Positions 25,532 through 32,952 of a DNA stretch of 64,000 bases are shown piece by piece (within the stretch, counting starts at the first letter, position 1; each line of letters opens with the position of its first letter). Origin of the DNA: Hymenobacter aquaticus (GTDB lineage: Bacteria; Bacteroidota; Bacteroidia; Cytophagales; Hymenobacteraceae); the NCBI RefSeq assembly GCF_004765605.1, contig NZ_SRLC01000002.1:1302001-1366000 (forward strand). The letters run 5' to 3'. The position numbers and the translations under genes were made by a program. The notes beneath the pieces are model-generated. The model was not told the DNA's origin. It saw nothing but the letters and a program-made list of their open reading frames with translations, and did not search any database.

Positions 25532-27160
25532 ATGAACCTCGAATTCAACAAGAACGAAGACAGCAGTAAGCAGCTTAGCTATCAACTCTCCCAGCGCCTG
25601 AAAAAGGTGCAGCTCGGCGGCGGCGAGAAGCGCATTGCCGCCCATAAGGCCAAGGGCAAGCTCACGGCCCGGGAGCGGATAGCGTATCTGATTGACAAGG
25701 ATTCGCAGACGGTGGAAATCGGGGCGTTTGCCGGCGAGGGGATGTACAAGGAAGAAGGCGGCTGCCCTTCCGGCGGCGTGGTCGTCGTCGTGGGCTGGGT
25801 GCAGGGCCGGCAGTGCGTCATTGTGGCCAACGACGCCACCGTGAAGGCCGGGGCCTGGTTCCCGATTACGGCCAAGAAGAACCTGCGGGCTCAGGAAATC
25901 AGCATCGAAAACAAGCTGCCCATCATCTACCTCGTCGACTCGGCCGGGGTGTATCTGCCGATGCAGGACGAAATCTTCCCCGATAAGGAGCACTTCGGCC
26001 GCATCTTCCGCAACAACGCCGTGATGAGCAGCATGGGCATCGTACAGCTGGCCGCCATTATGGGCCCCTGCGTGGCCGGTGGCGCGTATTTGCCCATTAT
26101 GAGCGACGAGGCCATGATTGTGGACGGCACGGGCTCGGTGTTCCTGGCGGGCTCCTACCTGGTGAAGTCGGCCATCGGCGAAACCATCGACAACGAAACC
26201 CTGGGCGGGGCTACCACCCACTCCGAAATTTCGGGCGTGACGGACTACAAGTTTGCCACCGACGAGGAGTGCCTGGAGCACATCCGCAACATCTTCGACA
26301 AGCTCGGCGGCCAAGCTACGGCCGGCTTCTCGCGCAAGCCCGCCGTGGCCCCGGCCAAGGACGAGAAGGAAATCCTGGGCCTCTTCCCGTCGGATCGGGT
26401 GAAACCCTACGACATGATGGACATCATCGAGCGGCTGGTCGACAACTCGGAGTTTGAGCCCTACAAGGACCTCTACGGCCAAACCCTGATCTGCGGGCTG
26501 GCCCGCATCGACGGCTGGGCCGTGGGCATCGTGGCCAACCAGCGCAAAATCGTGAAGACCAAGAAGGGCGCCATGCAGATGGGCGGCGTTATCTACTCCG
26601 ACTCGGCCGACAAGGCCGCGCGCTTCATCATGAACTGCAACCAGAAGAAGATTCCGCTGGTGTTCCTGCACGACGTGTCGGGCTTCATGGTCGGCTCGCA
26701 GTCGGAGCACGGCGGCATCATCAAGGACGGGGCCAAGATGGTGAATGCCATGGCCAACTCGGTCGTGCCCAAGTTCTCGGTGATTATCGGCAACAGCTAC
26801 GGGGCCGGCAACTACGCCATGTGCGGCAAGGCCTACGACCCGCGCCTCATCGTGGCCTGGCCCACGGCCCAGCTGGCCGTGATGAGCGGAGCCGCCGCCG
26901 CCAACACCCTGCTCCAGATTCAGGTGGCTTCGCTCAAAGCCAAAGGCGAGGAAATCACCCCCGAAGCCGAAAAGGAACTGCTGGACCGCATCAAAGCCCG
27001 CTACGACGAGCAGCTCTCGCCCTACTACGCGGCAGCCCGCCTCTGGGTCGACGCCATCATCGACCCGCTGGAAACCCGCAAGGTGATTTCGGAAGGTATT
27101 TCAATGGCGAATCACGCGCCGATTGAGAAGGCGTATAATGTGGGGGTTATTCAGGTGTGA
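25532..27160 (+). CDS. Acyl-CoA carboxylase beta subunit (carboxyltransferase)
   Basis: A 542-residue biotin-dependent carboxyltransferase with both crotonase-like halves: N-terminal oxyanion region around IMGPCVAGGAYLPIMSDEA, and C-terminal GNSYGAGNYAMCG with AVMSGAAAANT. The LPMQDEIFPDKEHFGRIF segment and the overall length resemble methylcrotonoyl-CoA carboxylase (MCC) more than propionyl-CoA carboxylase, so a role in leucine breakdown is likely but not certain. The biotin carboxylase partner is not adjacent. The stop overlaps the next gene's ATG (TGATG). Confidence 0.93.
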   Translation: MNLEFNKNEDSSKQLSYQLSQRLKKVQLGGGEKRIAAHKAKGKLTARERIAYLIDKDSQTVEIGAFAGEGMYKEEGGCPSGGVVVVVGWVQGRQCVIVANDATVKAGAWFPITAKKNLRAQEISIENKLPIIYLVDSAGVYLPMQDEIFPDKEHFGRIFRNNAVMSSMGIVQLAAIMGPCVAGGAYLPIMSDEAMIVDGTGSVFLAGSYLVKSAIGETIDNETLGGATTHSEISGVTDYKFATDEECLEHIRNIFDKLGGQATAGFSRKPAVAPAKDEKEILGLFPSDRVKPYDMMDIIERLVDNSEFEPYKDLYGQTLICGLARIDGWAVGIVANQRKIVKTKKGAMQMGGVIYSDSADKAARFIMNCNQKKIPLVFLHDVSGFMVGSQSEHGGIIKDGAKMVNAMANSVVPKFSVIIGNSYGAGNYAMCGKAYDPRLIVAWPTAQLAVMSGAAAANTLLQIQVASLKAKGEEITPEAEKELLDRIKARYDEQLSPYYAAARLWVDAIIDPLETRKVISEGISMANHAPIEKAYNVGVIQV

Positions 27161-27654
27161 TGACCATTATCCTAGAAGCAGGTTACCAAACCTACTTGAG
27201 CGAAGTTCTGCCACCAATTCGGCAGCAAGTAGAAAAGCTGAACTGGTTGGTTACCGGACTGCAATGCTGGGGTGATAATTCGCCACCGATTGAGACTTGG
27301 CATTTGGAATCATACGACTCGGCTCCATACTACAACATTGTGCCAGGTCAAACATTATATGAAGCCTTTGCTCACCGGGAGGTACAAGTCGTGTGGGGTG
27401 TTTTCTGTGGGGTGCCTGGTGATATTCCTGCCATACCACTTGAGGAAGTGCCCTATGCTGATGGCAACAGACGTATTTGGACCGAGCCAGAAGTATTTCT
27501 GTTGGCAGCTTCCGAAATCGAAATAGTAGCCTTTGATAGCAGCTTCACGCTGGTGAAATTTAGGGATGAAAGCCTGGGCCGCCAATTTCTGGAAGCATTT
27601 CCTAGCGGCAGAATCGTGCAAAGCCCTGACGATATGTTGAAGTCATATCAGTAG
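27160..27654 (+). CDS. Orphan protein of unknown function, lower GC
   Basis: A 164-residue soluble protein, rich in aromatic residues (LNWLVTGLQCWGDN, ETWHLESYDSAPYY). No family is recognised; size and style are like the small immunity or SMI1/KNR4-like proteins of Bacteroidota polymorphic-toxin loci, but no motif proves it. The ATG overlaps the carboxylase stop (TGATG), although base composition is clearly more AT-rich than the carboxylase gene, which points to a recent insertion immediately after that gene. It is followed five bases later by a zeta-toxin fragment. Confidence 0.6.
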   Translation: MTIILEAGYQTYLSEVLPPIRQQVEKLNWLVTGLQCWGDNSPPIETWHLESYDSAPYYNIVPGQTLYEAFAHREVQVVWGVFCGVPGDIPAIPLEEVPYADGNRRIWTEPEVFLLAASEIEIVAFDSSFTLVKFRDESLGRQFLEAFPSGRIVQSPDDMLKSYQ

Positions 27655-27659
27655 CAACC

Positions 27660-27749
27660 ATGAAAACCCTCTACCTCCTCACTGGCTGCAACGATGCGGG
27701 CAAAACCACCGCCGCCCAGCCATACAACGGAGGCGTAATTCAGATATAA
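27660..27749 (+). pseudogene. N-terminal fragment of a zeta-toxin-like P-loop kinase, fused to a foreign 3' end
   Basis: A 29-codon frame starting MKTLYLLTGCNDAGKTTAA, which is the start and Walker A loop of zeta-toxin/AAA-type kinases. After codon 20 it changes to PYNGGVIQI and stops. That ending closely resembles the last residues of the upstream carboxylase (AYNVGVIQV), with most base differences in third codon positions. It looks like a deletion joint between a kinase gene and the 3' end of a carboxylase paralog. Confidence 0.6.
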
Positions 27750-27758
27750 AACCAAGGA

Positions 27759-28148
27759 ATGATAGAAAAAACGGTTTTTCACAACGCGGTAGTCTACTGG
27801 CTTCTAGTAGTGGGCTTGGCTAGCGGGGTGGTACTATCGGGTTACGCTTTGGTAACCGGCGTTAATCTGTTGGCTGGCTTTCGGCTGGTATGGTTGGCGG
27901 CAATACTATTTCTGGTGGTGACGAAGCATAAATATGCTTTGACAAACCTAAAGTGGTGGTTAGGTATTGGGTTTATAGCTGGGCCGGCTTTTAGTCTGGC
28001 TGGTCGTCTTCTGCATGAGACGCTGGACGGTTTTTCATCCTTCAGCGTAGAGTTCTACCTGAATAAAGCTCTGTTGCTAGTCGTTGGACTTATCCTGTTT
28101 AGTTTCGTTCGTAGCACTGTTACAGTCGAGCGAATAGAGGCGAATTGA
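27759..28148 (+). CDS. Small four-helix membrane protein, lower GC
   Basis: A 129-residue protein with four predicted transmembrane segments (about residues 12-32, 38-56, 67-85 and 100-118). No family is recognised. It begins nine bases after the zeta-toxin fragment and is followed 22 bases later by the first of three near-identical terminator-like hairpins. It is one of the unit genes of the low-GC accessory stretch. Confidence 0.6.
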   Translation: MIEKTVFHNAVVYWLLVVGLASGVVLSGYALVTGVNLLAGFRLVWLAAILFLVVTKHKYALTNLKWWLGIGFIAGPAFSLAGRLLHETLDGFSSFSVEFYLNKALLLVVGLILFSFVRSTVTVERIEAN

Positions 28149-28170
28149 TCATTTATCTACGCAATGTTCC

Positions 28171-28211
28171 CGGCCTGCCGCAACGCCCGTTGCGGCGGGC
28201 CGCTTTCGTTT
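28171..28211. repeat. Terminator-like GC hairpin, copy 1 of 3
   Basis: Stem 28171-28184 with 28189-28202 (13 of 14 pairs), loop GCCC, then CTTTCGTTT. The right arm and tail are identical to the copies at 28850 and 29569. Each copy follows a small orphan gene. Confidence 0.75.
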
Positions 28212-28237
28212 CCGGGGCAGTATTGTACCTTTCTGAC

Positions 28238-28650
28238 CTCCTGGCCGGCTGCAACGGAGCGGGCAAAACTACGGCTGCCTACGCCCTGCTGCCCACGCTG
28301 CTGGGGTGCCGGGAGTTCGTGAATGCCGATGAAATAGCGCGGGGCCTCTCGCCGTTTCATTGGTAGCCCCCGCGGGGCGGCATATCGGTAGACAAATGCG
28401 CATCAAACGTTTCAAAAGCCTCAGCGGGGCGACACAATCCGTAGAACGATAAGTGTCGCCCCGCTGGGGCTTTTACCATCTTATCTACTTCCTCCCTCTA
28501 CCGATATATCGCCCCGCTGGGGCTTTAGCGTAGATATTCGTCGACAATACGACCACGCCTGGACAACTCGTTGCCGAAGGGGCTGCCGGTGAAACTCTCG
28601 TCACAAATGCAGAAATTTGGCAACGGCTAATGGCCACCTACTATGACTAA
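28238..28650 (+). pseudogene. Decayed zeta-toxin-like kinase, interrupted and internally deleted
   Basis: Two pieces of one gene remain. The N-terminal piece (28238-28363) encodes LLAGCNGAGKTTAAY with an intact Walker A loop, then CREFVNADEIARGLSPF, as in zeta-toxin-family proteins, but has no start codon. The C-terminal piece (about 28530-28650) encodes LVAEGAAGETLVTNAEIW and ends ATYYD. Family members are near 190 residues, so roughly 110-120 central residues are missing, and a 160-base palindromic element (28365-28524) sits in their place. The stop overlaps the start of the small gene at 28643 by eight bases, preserving the original operon junction. Confidence 0.8.
28365..28524. mobile_element. 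160-base MITE-like palindromic element inside the kinase pseudogene
   Basis: Terminal inverted repeats of 27 bases (28365-28391 and 28498-28524) match at 24 positions. Nested inside is a second hairpin (28414-28435 with 28453-28474, one mismatch). The core GGGGCGACAC and the CGCCCCGCTGGGGCT motif recur in both arms. It encodes nothing. Terminal repeats and position inside a gene identify it as a small non-autonomous element; no flanking target duplication can be seen because the host gene is also deleted here. Confidence 0.75.
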
Positions 28651-28825
28651 CCAGGAAGAAATCAACCACGTCCGGAAGCAAGTGCGCAAAGGCTTGTTGG
28701 TAGCCTCTGACAGCCTGCTGGCATTCAAGCGCTACAAGAAAACGCCAGTAGTTATCGTCCGCGACGGGCAGGTAGCGGAAGTTTCACCCGACGCATTGCC
28801 CGCGTCAGCCCAGAAAGCAGCATAA
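28643..28825 (+). CDS. Small protein, likely former partner of the zeta-like kinase
   Basis: A 60-residue protein with an N-terminal charged helix (QEEINHVRKQVRKGLL) and a short beta-like C-terminal segment (PVVIVRDGQVAEV). It starts within the last eight bases of the kinase pseudogene, the arrangement of a toxin-antitoxin or kinase-partner pair. Survival of the small gene while the kinase has decayed is the pattern expected if it is the antidote, but function is only inferred from position. Confidence 0.6.
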   Translation: MTNQEEINHVRKQVRKGLLVASDSLLAFKRYKKTPVVIVRDGQVAEVSPDALPASAQKAA

Positions 28826-28849
28826 GCCACGTTGCACACTTGCTACCCC

Positions 28850-28891
28850 CGGCCCGCCTGCGACACCCGTTGCGGCGGGCCGCTTTCGTTT
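28850..28891. repeat. Terminator-like GC hairpin, copy 2 of 3
   Basis: The right arm GTTGCGGCGGGCCG (28869-28882) and tail CTTTCGTTT are identical to the other copies; the left arm has diverged (CGGCCCGCCTGCGAC). It follows the 60-residue gene by 24 bases. Confidence 0.7.
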
Positions 28892-28928
28892 CTGTTTAAG
28901 AATTATAAATTCATAACGTAGTCGCTAC

Positions 28929-29540
28929 ATGCTACAAATAGACAAGGAGGTCTTTCGAAATAATCTGTTGCTGACGCAGCAATACTGCGAACTTCAGTTG
29001 GCTAACGCCGAGAAAAATCATGCTTCCATTTTAAGGAGCATAAATCCTGTTGTCAACGGCAAATCGATTTTTGATTTTTGTTTTATTACCAATTATAACT
29101 ACGAATCTATCAGAGCTGATATACCCGAAGTGTACATCTTTGACTTCCACTCGAATTGGACGACGGATCCTTTTAATCATGATTCTCTTGACGATTCCCC
29201 TATTAACAGTCTTTTTGAAGAGCAACTGAAGCGTAAGGCTGCTCTGGTCTATGAAAGCAGCTTGGAATCGGAAGGCGGGGTTCTGGCCGTTCGGATCTGG
29301 GACACGGTTGTGGACGGGGCCGCCCAGGGCGAATCAAGAGGCTTTCTCGACGAATACGATTTTCCTCCCGTTGATACCTGGTTTTACAAAATCGTTGGGG
29401 CAGATGAAGCTATTCTATTCGCTTGGGTACCGAAGCAGTTCATGTGGTTAGTTGATCAGGGAATTGCAGTAAATGTGCCCGATATGATGGGGTGGTTTGA
29501 AAAAGAATACCCGCAGGATTACACACGGGTTATGAATTAA
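28929..29540 (+). CDS. Orphan protein of unknown function, low GC
   Basis: A 203-residue soluble acidic protein, rich in Asp, Phe and Trp (VYIFDFHSNWTTDPFNHDS), with no signal peptide. The first 300 bases are clearly AT-rich compared with the chromosome around them, indicating acquired DNA. No family is recognised; the composition resembles immunity proteins of contact-toxin systems, without proof. It lies between hairpin copies 2 and 3. Confidence 0.65.
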   Translation: MLQIDKEVFRNNLLLTQQYCELQLANAEKNHASILRSINPVVNGKSIFDFCFITNYNYESIRADIPEVYIFDFHSNWTTDPFNHDSLDDSPINSLFEEQLKRKAALVYESSLESEGGVLAVRIWDTVVDGAAQGESRGFLDEYDFPPVDTWFYKIVGADEAILFAWVPKQFMWLVDQGIAVNVPDMMGWFEKEYPQDYTRVMN

Positions 29541-29568
29541 AGCCCCTATGTAGTATCCGATGCTTATC

Positions 29569-29609
29569 CGGCCCGCCGCAACGCCCGTTGCGGCGGGCCG
29601 CTTTCGTTT
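29569..29609. repeat. Terminator-like GC hairpin, copy 3 of 3
   Basis: Perfect 14-bp stem (29569-29582 with 29587-29600), loop GCCC, then CTTTCGTTT. This is the cleanest of the three copies, 28 bases after the preceding stop. Confidence 0.8.
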
Positions 29610-29648
29610 CGGCAGGCGTGCTTTCTGGGGAGGTGGCTTTTACAGCAC

Positions 29649-29915
29649 TGCATAAAGGCACAGTCACCGGGATATTGCTTCTCCGCCAATACGCCCGGGC
29701 GCCTTCCCGGTGACTATGCATAAAAACAAATGCCCCAGCTCCCCTACCACTTGGTAGGGGAACTGGGGCATTTGTTTTTGCCCACATACCAGGTGGTAAG
29801 TGTCTTGGGACAAATGTCCCGCTGCACTTACCACCTGGTATGTGCGTCGGGACGTTTGTTTTTAGGCACAGTCACTGGGAAAGTGCTTTGGGACAATTGT
29901 CCCAAGGCACTTTCC
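29649..29915. repeat. Run of four strong palindromes
   Basis: In 270 bases: (a) AGTCACCGGGA at 29662-29672 pairs with 29705-29715; (b) 29722-29749 pairs with 29752-29779, 27 of 28 bases, with a 2-base loop; (c) 29783-29802 pairs with 29825-29844, 20 of 20, its loop holding GGGACA-AA-TGTCCC; (d) 29878-29896 pairs with 29897-29915, 18 of 19, without a loop. Units share the pieces GGGACAA/TTGTCCC, CATTTGTTTTT and GGCACAGTCAC. No coding potential fits. It fills most of the 450-base gap before the DinB-like gene. Confidence 0.85.
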
Positions 29916-29992
29916 TACGGGAAAGAGCAGATGGGCCGTGTTTTGGGAACTCCGCAAAGGCCGTATCTTCCCCTGACCAACCCGTTCCGGCT

Positions 29993-30571
29993 ATGGATAC
30001 CGACTACCTCAGCAGCGTCCGCAAGCAGTTCGCCTACTACCAGCTGCTCGGCGAGCAGACCTTTGCCCAGGTGCCCGACGCGGCCCTGTTCTGGCAGCCC
30101 AACCCGGCCTGCAACAGCATGGCCACCATCGTGAAGCACCTAGCCGGCAACATGCTTTCCCGCTGGACCGACTTCCTAACCACCGACGGAGAAAAGGAGT
30201 GGCGGCAACGTGAAGCCGAGTTCGACAACGACCTGACCACCCGCGCCGCCATGCTGGCCCTGTGGGAGCAGGGCTGGCAGTGCCTGTTCGCGGCCCTCGA
30301 CTCGCTCACGCCCGCCAACTGGGACCAGCTGGTTTACATCCGCAACCAGGGCCACACCATCACCGAGGCCATCAACCGGCAGCTGGCCCACTATCCCTAC
30401 CACGTGGGCCAAATCGTGCTGCTGGGCAAGCTCGTGCAGCAGGAGCAGTGGCAGTCCCTGTCGATTCCCCGGGGCGGCTCGGCGGCTTTCAACGCCGAGA
30501 AGTTTGCCCAAGAGCGCCACCGCGCCCATTTCACCGACGAGTCGTTGGGTGGGAACGGTAAAGTAGAATAG
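29993..30571 (+). CDS. DinB-like (DUF1572) four-helix protein
   Basis: A 192-residue protein of the DinB/YfiT-like metal-binding superfamily. The usual three histidines are suggested by VKHLAGN (about residue 46) and the pair in QLAHYPYHVGQIV (about residues 137-141). Members often act as thiol S-transferases or are stress-induced; the function here is not known. The ATG at 29993 is preferred because the open frame upstream runs through the palindrome cluster and is not coding-like. Confidence 0.85.
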   Translation: MDTDYLSSVRKQFAYYQLLGEQTFAQVPDAALFWQPNPACNSMATIVKHLAGNMLSRWTDFLTTDGEKEWRQREAEFDNDLTTRAAMLALWEQGWQCLFAALDSLTPANWDQLVYIRNQGHTITEAINRQLAHYPYHVGQIVLLGKLVQQEQWQSLSIPRGGSAAFNAEKFAQERHRAHFTDESLGGNGKVE

Positions 30572-30794
30572 AGCGTCATTCCGAGCAGAGCGAGGAATCT
30601 CGCGTGCAGTCGTTGTTTCATCTGTCATCCTGAGCAGCGCGAAGGACCTTCCTCGCCTTTGTGATAAACCTGATGCAATGTGACAAAGCCCTTGGCCATT
30701 TAGCGTGGTACTGGGCTTTGTCACATCGGCAAAAACGGTAATGGAGTAGGTGAGGAAGGTCCTTCGCTTTGCGTACACCAGATGAAGGATGACA
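30572..30794. repeat. Bipartite dispersed repeat upstream of poxB (copy A)
   Basis: Starts with GAGCAGAGCGAGGAATCTCGCG, itself a dyad, then a palindromic element bounded by TGTCATCCT (30623) and AGGATGACA (ending 30794). Its centre is a perfect stem GTGACAAAGCCC / GGGCTTTGTCAC (30680-30691 and 30713-30724). A shortened copy follows poxB at 32620-32711, and a related element lies at 55481-55646. It fills almost all of the gap between the DinB-like gene and poxB. Confidence 0.75.
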
Positions 30795-30875
30795 GAGGGG
30801 GAAGTGCGGGCGCTACCCGCTTCCTCCCAATTTCAGCCTGAACCGTATAGCCTTCGGACCTTATTCTGCAGCGCT

Positions 30876-32603
30876 ATGGCGAAGAAAACCGTATCTGAAA
30901 TTATTGTCGATACCCTGATTGCGGCCGGCGTCACCCGCGTCTACGGCGTGGTCGGCGACTCGCTCAACGGCATCACCGACGTAATCCGGGCCCGGGAGGG
31001 TATTGAGTGGGTGCACGTGCGCAACGAGGAAGCCGGGGCGTTTGCCGCCGGGGCCGAGGCCCACGTCACGGGCTCGCTGGCCGTGTGCGCCGGCTCCTGC
31101 GGGCCCGGTAATACCCATTTGCTCAACGGCCTCTACGACTGCCACCGCAGCCGGGTGCCCGTGCTGGCTTTGGCCGCCCAGATTCCCAGCGTCGAAATCG
31201 GCAGCCAGTACTTCCAGGAAACCCACCCCGAAACCACCTTCAAGGAGTGCAGCGCCTACTGTGAGCTGATCGGCCACCCCGACCAGGCCGTGCGCTGCAC
31301 CGAAATTGCCATCCAGACCGCCCTGACCCAGCGCGGGGTGGCGGTGCTGGTCGTGCCCGGCGACATCAGCCACCAGCAGGCCGAAGCGCCCGAGCCCCGG
31401 CTGCCGGTGCTGCGCAGCAAGGCTACGCTGGTGCCCGGCCTCGAAGACCTGCGCGCCGCCGCCGACCTGCTCAACACCAGCGACAAAGTCACGATTATGG
31501 CCGGGGCGGGCTGCGCCCAGGCCCACGCCGAGCTGCTGCAAGTGGCCGAAATGCTGGGGGCTCCCGTTGTTCACGCCCTGCGCGGCAAGGAATACGTGGA
31601 GCCCAACAACCCCTACGACGTGGGCATGAGCGGCCTGCTGGGCTTTACTTCCGGCTACGAGGCCCTCATGTCTGCCGACGCCATGCTCATGCTCGGCACC
31701 GATTTTCCCTACGTGCAGTTTCTGCCCCAGGAGGCTCGCACCGTGCAGATCGACGTGCGCGGCGAGCATATCGGCCGCCGGGCCCGGGTCGAGGTGGGCC
31801 TCGTCGGCGACGTGGCCGCTACGCTGCGGGCGTTACTGCCGCTGTTGAATCATAAGTCGGACCGCCACCACCTGACCAAGGCCCTGGACCACTACCGCGA
31901 AGCCCGCCAGGACCTCGACGAGCTGGCCACCGGCGAGGACGGCGACACGAGCATGCACCCGCAGTACGTGGCCCGCTTGCTGAACGAGCAGGCTGCCGAG
32001 GACGCCATTTTCACCTGCGACGTGGGCACGCCCACCATCTGGGCCGCCCGGTATTTGCAGTTCAACGGTAAGCGCCGCCTCGTGGGCTCCTTTAACCACG
32101 GCAGCATGGCCAACGCCATGCCGCAGGCGCTGGGCGCGCAGCTGGCCTTTCCCGGTCGCCAGGTTATTGCCCTGGCCGGCGACGGCGGCTTTGCCATGCT
32201 GATGGGCGAGCTGCTCACGCTGAAACAGCTCAAGGCCCCGGTCAAAATCGTTATTTTCAATAACAACAGCCTGGCCTTCGTGGAGCTGGAAATGAAGGCT
32301 TCGGGCATTCTGAACTACGGTACCGACCTGGAAAATCCCAACTTCGCGGCCCTGGCCGAAGCCGCCGGCGTGCGGGGCATCCGCGTCACGGACCCGGCCG
32401 CGCTGCCCGCCGCCATTGCCGACATGCTGGCCCACCCCGGCCCGGTGATTCTGGACGCGGTGGTGAAGCGCACCGAGCTGTCGATGCCGCCCACCATTCA
32501 GAAAGAGCAGGTGCTGGGCTTCAGCCTCTACACCCTCAAAGCCATTATGAGCGGCCGGGGCGACGAAGTGCTGGAGCTGGCCAAAACCAATCTGCTGCGG
32601 TAG
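30876..32603 (+). CDS. poxB: Pyruvate dehydrogenase (quinone) / pyruvate oxidase
   Basis: A 575-residue thiamine-diphosphate flavoenzyme that decarboxylates pyruvate to acetate and passes electrons to quinone at the membrane. The catalytic Glu is E51 in VRNEEAGAFAAGAEA. The TPP/Mg motif is G435-D436-G437 with NNN about 28 residues later, and the central FAD-binding domain and C-terminal tail are present. The length is close to E. coli PoxB. The ATG at 30876 is preferred; the frame upstream runs through the dispersed repeat. It stands alone between two copies of that repeat. Confidence 0.94.
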   Translation: MAKKTVSEIIVDTLIAAGVTRVYGVVGDSLNGITDVIRAREGIEWVHVRNEEAGAFAAGAEAHVTGSLAVCAGSCGPGNTHLLNGLYDCHRSRVPVLALAAQIPSVEIGSQYFQETHPETTFKECSAYCELIGHPDQAVRCTEIAIQTALTQRGVAVLVVPGDISHQQAEAPEPRLPVLRSKATLVPGLEDLRAAADLLNTSDKVTIMAGAGCAQAHAELLQVAEMLGAPVVHALRGKEYVEPNNPYDVGMSGLLGFTSGYEALMSADAMLMLGTDFPYVQFLPQEARTVQIDVRGEHIGRRARVEVGLVGDVAATLRALLPLLNHKSDRHHLTKALDHYREARQDLDELATGEDGDTSMHPQYVARLLNEQAAEDAIFTCDVGTPTIWAARYLQFNGKRRLVGSFNHGSMANAMPQALGAQLAFPGRQVIALAGDGGFAMLMGELLTLKQLKAPVKIVIFNNNSLAFVELEMKASGILNYGTDLENPNFAALAEAAGVRGIRVTDPAALPAAIADMLAHPGPVILDAVVKRTELSMPPTIQKEQVLGFSLYTLKAIMSGRGDEVLELAKTNLLR

Positions 32604-32619
32604 GGGAGGGGTAAAAGAA

Positions 32620-32711
32620 CGTCATGTCGAGCAGAGCGAGGAATCTCGCGGGCTGTCGTTGCTAAACTGCCTGTCATCCTTCGCTGGGCGTGCGCCAGAT
32701 GAAGGATGACA
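32620..32711. repeat. Shortened bipartite repeat downstream of poxB (copy B)
   Basis: Same orientation as copy A: GTCATGTCGAGCAGAGCGAG, then TGTCATCCTTCGC and GATGAAGGATGACAGA. The centre present in copy A is missing, with the joint at a TCCT shared by both sides. Beyond it, 32712-32952 has no recognised feature. Confidence 0.7.
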
Positions 32712-32952
32712 GACGCGGGGAAGAGAAGAAGCGCAGCGGTTCCCGCCTCTGCCGTGGTGTTTCCTGTGCTCGGCCTGCCGTTCTTTGCCAAGCCCCAACC
32801 GACCCATTCTTGTGCCCCTGGAATTGAACAATACGCCCCCTGATCTATGTTAATTCCGGGCCACTGGCCGTGGTGATACCGCGCCAGTTGCGTTTATTTG
32901 CTCTTCCCCGCATTTCGGCGGCCGTTTTTGCCGGCTGCCCGTTCGCCAATCC

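Noticed and set aside
27759..28148. Membrane protein as holin or phage gene
   Set aside because: Four hydrophobic segments alone do not show this, and no other phage genes are nearby.
28171..29609. Three hairpins as integron attC sites separating gene cassettes
   Set aside because: The AAC and GTT core bases lie at the centre of the stem, not at its outer ends as in attC, and no integrase is present. They are better read as terminator-like repeats.
29649..29915. CRISPR-like array
   Set aside because: The repeats are palindromes of differing sequence and length without uniform spacers, and no cas genes are present.
29840..29992. N-terminal extension of the DinB-like protein
   Set aside because: The open frame upstream of 29993 runs through the palindrome cluster and encodes low-quality sequence; the family begins at MDTDYLSSV.
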